A DNA stretch of 64,000 bases from Girardinichthys multiradiatus. Taxonomy: Eukaryota; Chordata; Actinopteri; Cyprinodontiformes; Goodeidae. The stretch covers positions 33,816,147-33,880,146 of the forward strand of contig NC_061797.1 of assembly GCF_021462225.1 (NCBI RefSeq). The letters run 5' to 3'. Below are positions 1 through 9,647 of the stretch, piece by piece. A program made the translations under genes and the position numbers. A model generated the notes under the pieces. That model was not told where the DNA came from. It saw only the letters and a list, made by a program, of their open reading frames with translations, and did no database searches. The first letter of the stretch is position 1. Each line of letters opens with the position of its first letter.

Positions 1-2434
1 AATAAATTAAAGTCTGATTATCATGAAATGGTGGCCTTTATAATTTTTCCTTTTTCTCAAACCCATTAAACAAAGTTTAAAAACCTTACGGATGTAAAGA
101 CAGAATTCATCATGTTAAGGTTTGAGCAATTATAGTAGGTATCCCTTTTTTCTTATTGACTCTTGTGATTGTAATATGTTAAGATGTATATTATGTAAGT
201 CAGTAATGTATGGTGCCATTGTATCTGCTTGTTGGTTAACTAAGCTGTTCCTCAGAATATGACGCAAACAGTTTGATGAAACCCACTTATGTGTTAACTA
301 AAGCACGTGCACAAAGCTAACAGTCCCCCTGACAGCTTAATTTTAGCTGCTGATGTGGTAATGAACCAGCTAGATCATGGGCTAGCTCCCATCACCAAAC
401 GTCCGGGCATGTTGGCGTGTCTCTTGTTTTTACAGCGACCGACATGTCTTGATGGGCTCTTAGCATACAGCTACACCACGCACATAAGTATGCCACTTAT
501 TGACGCTGTGATCCCTGCCTTGCATATTTCTTTTCTCAGGAAGGGCCTCATGCCAATTATGCATAAATCAATAAAGTTCCTGTTCTGGTGAGAGGTGTTA
601 CAGCGTAAGCGTGTATGTGTGCATGTCTCTGTGTGTGTATGTCTTGTAGAACAAGCAGTTATGGATGTAGGATACATAAAACATCACAATCAGTCCCTGA
701 TTAGCCACTTACTTTACAATGTGATCAATAACTTTGTAGGGAGACACACACTATCGAAACCATGGCAAATGCATCAACACACATCGACGAAGATCTCCTT
801 CCTTGTCTCATTATGTCTGCCACCATGTGTGCTCAAACATTTAGTTGTGTGCGTCGGTGTAATTCCAGTGGTTTCACAGATGTTGTCTGCTCACTTACAG
901 CAGATGGTAGCTGACTCTAATGGTCCAGGCTTATGTAAGGGCCATTTATCAGTGCATCTGTAGCATGCTTGACTACGTCTTACCAGACACACAACCCATT
1001 GTGAAGATAAATTTCAGCAGAACAAGAGTTTGTTTCAGAAGAACTCACAGTGCTAAAATTACAGAATCTCCAAGCAACTTACAGTTGCATATAAAAACCT
1101 GAATGTTACATAAATGTAAGACACAGTAAACTAATAACATTTAATATTTCAATACTGATCATATTAGTAATAAACTACATTGCTGACTGATTTGGTTAAA
1201 AAATAGGAGCTAAAATAGCTAAAATATAAGCTATAAGGTAGTATGACATCTGCTATAACAAAGGATAAATACCCAGAGGAGAAACACATGCTATGCAGAT
1301 TGTTATGAGATAAAACACTAACAAATAAAAAAGTGAACTCTGCCGAACAGCATGCCATTATCATTTCTTACAGTGGAACCAAGGGACATCTTTGGCGTAA
1401 GATGAAAGAAAAATGTGGCAACAGATGTGGCTGTTAAAAATACATTGAATGAGTCAACTGGGTACAATATGCCACATTGAATTGTACAGTATTACAGTCA
1501 AGAGAAGTCTTTGGAATCACTTGAAATAAACACTGCCACTGTGTCAACAGATGTAGCCATTAAAAATACATTTAAACAGCCAACCAATTACAATGCAAGA
1601 CATCTTTCATTGCTATACACATGAGGAATGATGACTGGAGGAACACAGAAATATTTGCCATCTAGCTCTTAAAGGTTTGTTCAAATGCTAAAATCTAAGA
1701 GCAAGTATTTATGGTTGAAACAATTTCTTTAATCATTTCTGCATCTATTGTCTGGGTTCCTGAAATCTCTCTCTTTAAAGCAAAGAAAAAAAAAAAAAAC
1801 AGCATGATCAGGGAGCACAGAAATCCTAAAGTCTGTTGTGGGGACAAGTCTGCAAGTCAGCAGTTTTTCATACTCATGTGCGGCTATGTGCTATTTGTGA
1901 ATAGGATGTTTAAAGACAGAATTAAAGTGTTAACTGCATAAAAATGAAAGCTTGCTGCAGAGTATCGACTGGTGAGAGAATCTAATAAGGCCATTAAATA
2001 CCCTTATTAATCTTAATAATCTTATGTTTGCCTGTGTCAATTTGGGAAGGGAAGTTCATCTAAATTCTATACATGTTATTAATCTACAGAGAAGAACCAG
2101 AGAGACAAAGTATGTGTGTTTCTCTAACTCTGTGTGTGTCTGATTCATGGCCAGCAGGAAGTGTGTGCTACGCCACATTTTTCTCTTTGTAATTAACAGT
2201 AAATTGTTTTTACTGCCGGCACCATAATATCCCCTCTGGTTAGCATGACCAATGCTGTCGCCACTCAAGCATGCAATGACTGACTGCACTCCTTGATGTG
2301 CTTGTGTGTACGTGTGCAGGTAAGATGCTTTATTATACTGCAATATAGCATTACAAAATAACAGGAAATATTTGTGTCACTATTCATGATATCAATATTT
2401 GCTTTTTATGAGGTGCTTTACACACATTTATATA
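1..2434. other. Intronic sequence, no recognised gene
   Basis: AT-rich intron of ush2a downstream of the last exon seen. No convincing reading frame and no transposon ends. The only structure noted is a diverged direct duplication (1412-1470 and 1536-1600). Confidence 0.6.
1412..1600. repeat. Diverged direct duplication
   Basis: Two ~60-bp blocks about 120 bp apart share caacagatgt, then taaaaatacatt and a following caactgg/ccaacca block. Roughly three quarters of positions match by eye. It looks like an old local duplication rather than a transposon. Confidence 0.45.
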
Positions 2435-2436
2435 TA

Positions 2437-4003
2437 CAGGTCCTTCTCAAAATATTAGCATATTGTGATAAAGTTCATTATTTTCTATAATGTCATGGTG
2501 AAAATTTAACATTCCTATATTTTAGATTCATTGCACACTAACTGAAATATTTCAGGTCTTTTATTGTCTTAATACGGATGATTGTGGCATACAGCTCATG
2601 AAAACCCAAAATTCCTATCTCACAAAATTAGCATATTTCATCCGACCAATAAAAGAAAAGTGTTTTTAATACAAAAAACGTCAACCTTCAAATAATCATG
2701 TACAGTTATGCACTCAATACTTGGTCGGGAATCCTTTGGCAGAAATGACTGCTTCAATGCGGCGTGGCATGGAGGCAATCAGCCTTGGCACTGCTGAGGT
2801 CTTATGGAGGCCCAGGATGCTTCGATAGCGGCCTTGAGCTCATCCAGAGTGTTGGGTCTTGAGTCTCTCAACGTTCTCTTCACAATATCCCACAGATTCT
2901 CTATGGGGTTCAGGTCAGGAGAGTTGGCAGGCCAATTGAGCACAGTGATACCATGGTCAGTAAACCATTTACCAGTGGTTTTGGCACTGTGAGCAGGTGC
3001 CAGGTCGTGCTGAAAAATGAAATCTTCATCTCCATAAAGCTTTTCAGCAGATGGAAGCATGAAGTGCTCCAAAATCTCCTGATAGCTAGCTGCATTGACC
3101 CTGCCCTTGATAAAACACAGTGGACCAACACCAGCAGCTGACACGGCACCCCGGACCATCACTGACTGTGGGTACTTGACACTGGACTTCTGGCATTTTG
3201 GCATTTCCTTCTCCCCAGTCTTCCTCCAGACTCTGGCACCTTGATTTCTGAATGACATGCAGAATTTGCTTTCATCCGAAAAAAGTACTTTGGACCACTG
3301 AGCAACAGTCCAGTGCTGCTTCTCTGTAGCCCAGGTCTGGGGAATGCGGCACCTGCAGCCCATTTCCTGCACACACCTGTGCACGGTGGCTCTGGATGTT
3401 TCTACTCCACACTCAGTCCACTGCTTCCGCAGGTCCCCCAAGGTCTGGAATCGGCCCTTCTCCACAATCTTCCTCAGGGTCCGGTCACCTCTTCTCGTTG
3501 TGCAGCGTTTTCTGCCACACTTTTTCCTTCCCACAGACTTCCCACTGAGGTGCCTTGATACAGCACTCTGGGAACAGCCTATTCATACAGAAATGTCTTT
3601 CTGTGTCTTACCCTCTTGCTTGAGGGTGTCAATAGTGGCCTTCTGGACAGCAGTCAGGTCGGCAGTCTTACCCATGATTGGGGTTTTGAGTGATGAACCA
3701 GGCTGGGAGTTTTAAAGGCCCCAGGAATCTTTTGCAGGTGTTTAGAGTTAACTCGTTGATTCAGATGATTAGGTTCATAGCTCGTTTAGAGACCCTTTTA
3801 ATGATATGCTAATTTTGTGAGATAGGAATTTTGGGTTTTCATGAGCTGTATGCCAAAATCATCCGTATTAAGACAATAAAAGACCTGAAATATTTCAGTT
3901 AGTGTGCAATGAATCTAAAATATATGAATGTTAAATTTTCATCATGACATTATGGAAAATAATGAACTTTATCACAATATGCTAATATTTTGAGAAGGAC
4001 CAG
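2437..4003 (-). mobile_element. Tc1-like transposon, DD34E, full length, inactive
   Basis: 1,567 bp, flanked by TA at 2435-2436 and 4004-4005. Terminal inverted repeats of about 200 bp begin C(A/T)GGTCCTTCTCAAAATATTAGCA at each end and include a matching block around ATATTTCAG. The transposase reads on the minus strand (see separate entry). It lies in the ush2a intron, coding strand the same as the gene. Confidence 0.92.
2714..3675 (-). pseudogene. Tc1-like transposase (DD34E), broken
   Basis: It starts at an ATG at 3675 (MGKTADLTAVQKATI) and reads through the paired helix-turn-helix DNA-binding region and the DDE catalytic domain. Catalytic residues are visible: D in FSDESKF, D in QHDLAPAH, E in NPIENLW with 34 residues between the last two. 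Two lesions inactivate it. A TGA stop at 3583-3585 lies within the N-terminal helix-turn-helix. A one-base frameshift near 2783 follows PQQCQ, after which the tail continues in another frame to a stop at 2714. The family cuts and pastes DNA at TA. Confidence 0.9.
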
Positions 4004-4335
4004 TAGATATATGTTTATGTTTGCATTATTTTTATTATTTGTGTGCGTCTCAGTCACACTTGTTCTGGGGAGTTTGCATGCCCCTCTGATCTTATGTGGT
4101 TTATTCTAAATGTTCAAGGTCCTCCCACAGATTTAACACATTCTTAAATTACTAGTGAAGGAAAACAAGAGTTACATAGTGTTGGAAAGAGACTCACTGA
4201 AAATCTCTGACAGTACTGAACGGTCAAAAATGTTTAAGAACCGAGTCAGTTGTAGATTAAAAAAAAATAATATCAACTATAAGGGCTATCTGTTTGTGGC
4301 GCTGACCTACTAAAACTCTGATAGGTGATATCAAA

Positions 4336-4900
4336 CTTAAAGAGGACATATCATGCAAAATCCACTTTTTTAGCCCTTGAAAGCATTTTGTTGTGTACTT
4401 GTACTCTGTAGGGGTGCAGAAAAGTTGAATTAGTTTCTCCAGGTGCTGCGTTGATATCTTTATATTCTGCTTGGGGCATATTTTTCAATCCGTTCAGTTT
4501 TCTTTATTCTCGATTATGCTTTCTGAACTGTTACATCACAGTATTTGCTGCGGAACACCTAAACAATGTTACGGACCTCCTGCTTATGGCTTTCACGTAT
4601 CTTCATGTATCTGCCAATCTCGTTGCGATTTTGTAGTCCAAGCCCATGTATGCTGAAGATAGAAGGGCAAAGATCTGTTTGGCTGTTGAGTGTATCACCC
4701 ACACAATTCATTACACTGTCCCCCAGCATCAGAACCTTTTGAACTGCCTGGTCAATTTAGATTTTGTCATGGAAATGTACCCACATCAGTGGGGAAATTC
4801 CTTTCATAACATCACCTGACACTGAGTGGTCCCTCTTGGAGAAGTGCTGCTGTGATCTAGAGCCACAAATCTCCACACTCCACAAGTGGAGACCGCAATA
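4336..4900. repeat. Probable MITE or other repeat relic
   Basis: The stretch from AGAGGACATATCATGCAAAA to the block around GTGGAGACCGCAATATG resembles dispersed noncoding repeats of teleost genomes. I see no coding capacity and no clear terminal repeats. Family uncertain. Confidence 0.3.
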
Positions 4901-5014
4901 TGTTTAAAAACAGTGAAATAAGACCTAAACAGATTGGTCTCAGATTGTTTCATTGTGGTTATAGTTTAAAAGCCATTACCTCTCCAAACTGTATTGAAAA
5001 TTCATGGATAGAAT

Positions 5015-5482
5015 TGTTATGATTAGGGTTTGTTTGGTTTTTTCTTAGGTTTTTCACAGTTAAGGTTTTAACTTGTTCTTTTGTTATTTTCCTGGTTCAT
5101 GCTTTTGTTTTGTCGTCTTGTACATGTTTTGTCAAGTTTGGTTTTCGGATCTGGTTATGCTTTTGCTTCATGTTTTTCTAGTTTGTGTTCTAGAGTCTCT
5201 GTTTTGCTCCAGTCACGTTTTGTTCTGTCAATTAAGTTTATTCGGTTCACCTACACCATGTTAATCAGTTTTGTTTTCCACCTGTACCATGCTCCATTTA
5301 TACACACCTGTTCAGTTAGTCGTCGCGGAAACATTTCTCATTCTCTCATGCTCATGTCTTGTTTTCATGCTCAAGTCTTGTTTTTTGATCATGCCATGCC
5401 TGTCTTGCCTGCCCGTTTGTTTTGTTCCTGCCTCCTGTAGTGAGTGAGTTTTTTGTTGTTAAATCTGTTGCACTTACCGTCA
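5015..5482 (+). repeat. Left LTR-like direct repeat
   Basis: It starts TGTTATGA and ends CCGTCA. Its last ~315 bp are nearly identical to 6838-7154. It holds a TTTATACACACC stretch that could serve as a TATA-like element. Confidence 0.55.
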
Positions 5483-5535
5483 TGCTGCCTTCTGGTCTGC
5501 ATTTTGGGGTCCTATATCTCACAAACCGTAACAGA

Positions 5536-6936
5536 ATGTTTCCGCCAACCATGGACTCCGCGGAGAAACAGAAGGCAGACGCCTTGGATCGCTGGGTTGA
5601 AAGGCAGAAGGAGGAGGCGATGAGGAATCTGCCGACCAACCTGGAGGTTCTACCCTCTCCTCTGCTGCTGGAGCAGATGGAGGCTGAGGCGTTTCAGTGC
5701 CGTTCTCCGCCTGCTCCCCTGGCTGCGCACTCTGGTCCAGCAGTGAAGTCTTCGGCCTCCTCCCGCCGCAAGAGACGTCGGCGCAGAGCGCCTTCCTGTG
5801 GTTCGGCTGCCGAGGAGGTGGTTTCCCTGCCAGCCGACGTGAGGGCTGCAGCTAGTAAGCCTGCATTTTCGTCTGCCACAGCACTGTCTGCCAGGCTCGC
5901 TGCACCTCCGCCCATGCCGTCTGCGCTCGCTCCAGCTCGGTGTTCTGTGGCAATACCTGACGAGCTGGAGCAGCGGTTAAGGTTTTTTGCTCGCCATATA
6001 AAGAGCTTAAGGAAGACCAGCCTCATGTATTCCTCTCTGGAGCTGATGGAGAGAATCAGGCAGGTGGAGAGGGACTATGAGACTTCAGTAAGGCTGGTTT
6101 ACTGCCGCCCACCTTTGTCCACGCCAGGACTCCAGGGAGCTGCTGCTGCTGCAGAGCAGCCCACGTCAGGTCTCCAGAGCGCTGCTGCAGAGCAGCCCAT
6201 GCCAGGTCTCCAGAGCGCTGCTGCAGAGCAGCCCACGTCAGGTCTCCAGAGCGCTGCTGCAGAGCAGCCTGACTCCAGGCCTGACATGATGCCTGACCCT
6301 AAGTCAGCCTCTGCTCACGTCACTCAAGGTCAGGCCGATGCCTCAGCTCCTGCTCAAGTCACTGAGGGTCAGGCCGACGCCTCAGCTCCTGCTCACGTCA
6401 CTGAGGGTCAGGCCGACGCCTCAGCTCCTGCTCAAGTCACTGAGGGTCAGGCCGACGCCTCAGCTCCTGCTCACATCACTGAGGGTCTCAGCGACGCCTC
6501 AGCCTCTGCTCACGCCACTGAGGGTCTCGGCGACGCCTCTGCTCATGCCACTGAGGGTCTCAGCGACGCCTCAGCCTCTGCTCACGCCACTGAGGGTCTC
6601 GGCGACGCTTCAAGGGTTCGCCTGGCTCTGCTTCAGCCTCCGAGGGTTCAGTTCGCCTGGCTCTGCTTCAGCCTCCGAGGGTTCAGTTCGCCTGGCTCTG
6701 CTTCAGCCTCCGAGGGTTCAGTTTGCCTGGCTCTGCTTCAGCCTCCGAGGGTTCAGTTCGCCTGGCTCTGCTTCAGCCTCCGAGGGTTCAGTTCGCCTGG
6801 CTGTGCTTCAGCCTCCGAGGGTTTGCCAGGCTCCATGCTTCATGTTTTTCTAGTTTGTGTTCAAGAGTCTCTGTTTTGCTCCAATCACGTTTTGTTTTGT
6901 CAATTAAGTTTATTCGGTTCACCTACACCATGTTAA
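5536..6936 (+). CDS. Gag-like repeat-rich protein of the LTR cassette
   Basis: The open frame starts at ATG 5536 (MFPPTMDSAEKQ) and gives about 466 residues; it is open upstream too, but that part is LTR. The N-terminal ~200 residues are charged and look alpha-helical (KQKADALDRWVERQKEEAM; ELEQRLRFFARHIKSLRK), with an RRKRRRRR basic patch. Tandem repeats follow: 12-residue LQSAAAEQP-type, 13-residue ASAPAHVTEGQAD-type, and then a 35-bp repeat translated in rotating frames. The last ~35 residues are right-LTR sequence. I do not recognise a defined domain. Position between LTRs and composition suggest a gag-like or passenger protein. It is unlikely to be a host gene. Confidence 0.5.
   Translation: MFPPTMDSAEKQKADALDRWVERQKEEAMRNLPTNLEVLPSPLLLEQMEAEAFQCRSPPAPLAAHSGPAVKSSASSRRKRRRRRAPSCGSAAEEVVSLPADVRAAASKPAFSSATALSARLAAPPPMPSALAPARCSVAIPDELEQRLRFFARHIKSLRKTSLMYSSLELMERIRQVERDYETSVRLVYCRPPLSTPGLQGAAAAAEQPTSGLQSAAAEQPMPGLQSAAAEQPTSGLQSAAAEQPDSRPDMMPDPKSASAHVTQGQADASAPAQVTEGQADASAPAHVTEGQADASAPAQVTEGQADASAPAHITEGLSDASASAHATEGLGDASAHATEGLSDASASAHATEGLGDASRVRLALLQPPRVQFAWLCFSLRGFSSPGSASASEGSVCLALLQPPRVQFAWLCFSLRGFSSPGCASASEGLPGSMLHVFLVCVQESLFCSNHVLFCQLSLFGSPTPC
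6129..6830 (+). repeat. Three consecutive tandem repeat blocks
   Basis: Block A (about 6129-6270): ~36-bp units encoding LQSAAAEQPxxG. Block B (about 6320-6610): 39-bp units encoding ASAPAHVTEGQAD, then ASASAHATEGLGD variants, with one shorter unit. Block C (about 6608-6825): six copies of a 35-bp unit containing CAGCCTCCGAGGGTT. Blocks A and B keep the frame; block C does not, because 35 is not a multiple of three. Confidence 0.85.
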
Positions 6937-7154
6937 TCAGTTTTGTTTTCCACCTGTACCATGCTCCATTTATACACACCTGTTCAGTTAGTCGTCGCGG
7001 AAACATTTCTCATTCTCTCATGCTCATGTCTTGTTTTCATGCTCAAGTCTTGTTTTTTGATCATGCCATGCCTGTCTTGCCTGCCCGTTTGTTTTGTTCC
7101 TGCCTCCTGTAGTGAGTGAGTTTTTTGTTATTAAATCTGTTGCACTTACCGTCA
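6838..7154 (+). repeat. Right LTR-like direct repeat, 5'-truncated
   Basis: Near-identical to 5167-5482; visible differences include ttctagag/ttcaagag and ttgttgtt/ttgttatt. It lacks the first ~150 bp of the left copy, and the upstream ORF reads into it. Confidence 0.6.
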
Positions 7155-7339
7155 ATTTTAAATTACCTCCCCCAAACCTGACTCCTAATTGCGGGTGAAA
7201 GGAAAAAGGAGAGCTTAGATTAGGATTAAAGACTACTACCTAAAGACATAATTCATAAAGTGGTTAAGCTCTGAAACGGAGTTAAAATAGTTTCAACTGA
7301 GAGGATGTTTGTAACAATCCACAGATCTTTAATAATTGA

Positions 7340-8958
7340 AGCCTGGGAGATGTTACCAACCCCATACCTTCAGATCCTCTGCCTGCACTAAAGATCTCCG
7401 AGGAAGATGTAAAAAGGCTCTTTCAGCGCATGAAAACAAAGAAAGCTGAAGGACCTGATAACGTCTCCCCATCATGCCTGAAAGCCTGTGCAAATCAACT
7501 CGCCCCAATCTTCACCCGGATCTTAAACAAGTCACTGGAGACGTGCGAGGTCCCTTCCTGCCTCAAACGATCCACCATCATCCCAGGGCCCAAGAAACCC
7601 ACCTTCCTAGGATTAAATGACTACAGGCCTGTAGCCCTGACGTCTGTGGTCATGAAATCCTTTGAGCGGCTGGTGTTGAAGCACCTGAAAGACATCACGG
7701 CCCCCTGCTGGACCCCCTGCCGTTTGCTTACCGAGCAAACAGGTCGGCAGATGATGCTGTTAACATAGGTCTACCCTTCATCCTGCAACACCTCGACCGT
7801 CCAGGGACATACGCCAGGATCCTGTTTGTAGACTTCAGCTCGGCCTTCAACACCATCATACCAGATATCCTCCACCAGAAGCTCACCCAGCTCAACGTCC
7901 CAGCCTCCACCTGTCAGTGGATCAACAGCTTCCTGATGGACCGACAGCAGCAGGTGAGACTAGGGAGCATCTTCTCCCGATCCAGATCAATAAGTACTGG
8001 TGCCCCCCAGGGGTGTGTTCTATCCCCACTCCTCTATCTGTACACAAATGACTGCACCTCATCGAACTCGTCCGTGAAACTCCTGAAGTTTGCAGACGAC
8101 ACCACTGTCATCGGACTGATCCAGGACGGTGATGAGTGTGTATACAGACAGGAGGTGGATCGGCTGGTACACTGGTGTTGTCAGAACTACCTAGAACTCA
8201 ACCCACTCAAGACTGTGGAAATGGTGGTGGACTTTCGGAAAACACCACCCCCATAAACCCCCCCCTCACCATCCTCAACAACACTGTATCGGCTGTGGAC
8301 CACTTCAGGTTCTTAGGAACCACCATCTGAGGACCTGAGATGGTCCTCACACATAGACACTGTTCGAAAGAAGGCCCAGCAGAGACTTTACTTCCTGAAG
8401 CAACTCAAGAAGTTCAACCTTCCACAGGAGCTGTTGGTCATCTTCTACACTGCCATCATTCAGTCTGTCCTGTCTTCATCCATCTCAGTGTGGTTTGGCT
8501 CATCCACAAAACAGGACAGGTCCAGACTGCAACGAATAATCAGGACTGCAGAGAGAATAATCAGGGCTGACCTTCCCTCCATCCAGGACTTATACAGGTC
8601 TAGGGTCAGAAAAAGAGCTGCTAAAATCTCTGCAGACCCCACACACCCTGCACATAAACTGTTCAGAGTTTTACCTTCAGGCCGCCGCTACAGAGCACTG
8701 TTCACTAAAACCAGGCGCCACAGAGACAGTTTCTTCCCCCAGGCTGTTTCTCTGTTGAACATTCAATAGAGTACAAAACAACAGCATACAGATGTTGCAA
8801 ATGCACATTTTTTATTCATATATGTGTATATCTGTATATTGTATATATGCATATTCTGTAATGCAAAAACAAAACCAAAGAGCAAAGTGTACCGGAGTCA
8901 AATTCCTTGTTTGTATGTACAAACTTGGCAATAAAGCTGATTCTGATTCTTCTCATAG
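7340..8958 (+). mobile_element. L2/Rex1-like LINE, 5'-truncated
   Basis: Reverse transcriptase sequence runs from MKTKKAEGPDNVSP (7430) to the C-terminal FRVLPSGRRYRALF region (8769). A 3' UTR follows, ending AATAAAGCTGATTCTGATTCT, a short-repeat tail typical of this CR1/L2 group rather than a poly(A) tail. The endonuclease part is missing (5' truncation near 7340). Antisense to ush2a. Confidence 0.85.
7430..8769 (+). pseudogene. L2/Rex1-like reverse transcriptase remnant
   Basis: RT motifs are in order but spread over frames: LNDYRPVALTSVVMKSFERLV, FVDFSSAFNTIIP, STGAPQGCVLSPLLY, LLKFADDTTVIGLI (the catalytic FADD) and LNPLKTVEMVVDFR. Frame breaks occur near 7710, 8255 and 8330, so no functional protein is possible. 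The C-terminal segment (8434-8769) is open again. Confidence 0.85.
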
Positions 8959-9471
8959 AAAGAAGTCTCTATAAGCCCATCCCCATTGCCTGACAAAATG
9001 GAGCCAAGAAGGATCCAGTTCTTGTGAGCCCATCTTTTCCTTTGTCAGTGCTGAAGGACGTAAGCCCTTGAATGGGCATAGAGACTAATTGTGTGAGTTT
9101 GTGTGAGTACACCTTTTTCTTGTACCTGCTGGTAAGGTCCGCCCTGTGCTTGGCAGACTCGTAATGCAACCCATTTTTGTGCACAGTGTCACAGAAAAGT
9201 TGTAAACATGGTATGGCTTCAGCCCCTCTACTCTGTGTACAGGCAGTGACGATGCTCCCATCCTATGTAAGACCTGAATGCAAGAGATATTTGAAAACCA
9301 ATCAGAAGATCATGAACATTTTCTACATAATGACAGCTAAGACAATAATCATTCAAAGAAAAAACACTAACCCTATTCTGACAAATATATCAAGATATTT
9401 ACATTTAGGCAACATTTTGTTTCTTTACACATCATATTTAATAATTTTTATAAATGTGTGCAAGAACTTAC

Positions 9472-9647
9472 CTGACTAACAACTGGAGGAGCATAGGGAT
9501 TGGTGGTTTGCTCAGTTAGTAAGTTGACTCTGTACTCTGTGACTTGTCCTCTGGAAATTATGCCGTGACCCTCAGTAGAGTTCCATGTAACGTTGAGGCT
9601 GGTGGGTGACAGTGCAGACACAACTGGAGGAGCCACAAACTCTGGGA
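9472..9647 (-). CDS. ush2a: ush2a exon 16: start of FN3 domain 4
   Basis: 176 bp, phase 1 in, phase 0 out. It encodes [20 protein letters not shown] (start of FN3 domain 4) with TWNSTEGHG and [13 protein letters not shown], ending PPVVSQ. Acceptor is catttccag, donor CAG|GTAAGT, a consensus site. No following exon is seen down to position 1, so the next intron exceeds 9.4 kb. A SINE sits about 125 bp upstream of the acceptor. Confidence 0.92.

Larger units (their letters stand above)
5015..7154 (+). mobile_element. LTR-flanked cassette with gag-like repeat protein
   Basis: Direct repeats at 5167-5482 and 6838-7154 differ at about four positions in ~315 bp. The left copy extends further left to a TG-type start near 5015 (TGTTATGATTAGGG). 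Both end ...TTACCGTCA. The right repeat has lost its first ~150 bp, and the internal coding sequence runs into it. No protease, reverse transcriptase or integrase is present. It is a non-autonomous or internally deleted LTR retroelement of recent age. I could not find a clear target duplication or tRNA primer site. Confidence 0.6.

Noticed and set aside
6129..6830. CRISPR-like array
   Set aside because: Units are contiguous without unique spacers and are translated; vertebrate context.
5422..6936. Long ORF as a host gene
   Set aside because: It lies between near-identical LTR-like repeats, its 3' end is LTR sequence, and its C-terminal half is tandem repeats. Kept only as an element-encoded protein.
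1..9471. Next downstream ush2a FN3 exon
   Set aside because: No minus-strand frame with FN3 hallmarks was found; frames here belong to transposons or are short and random.
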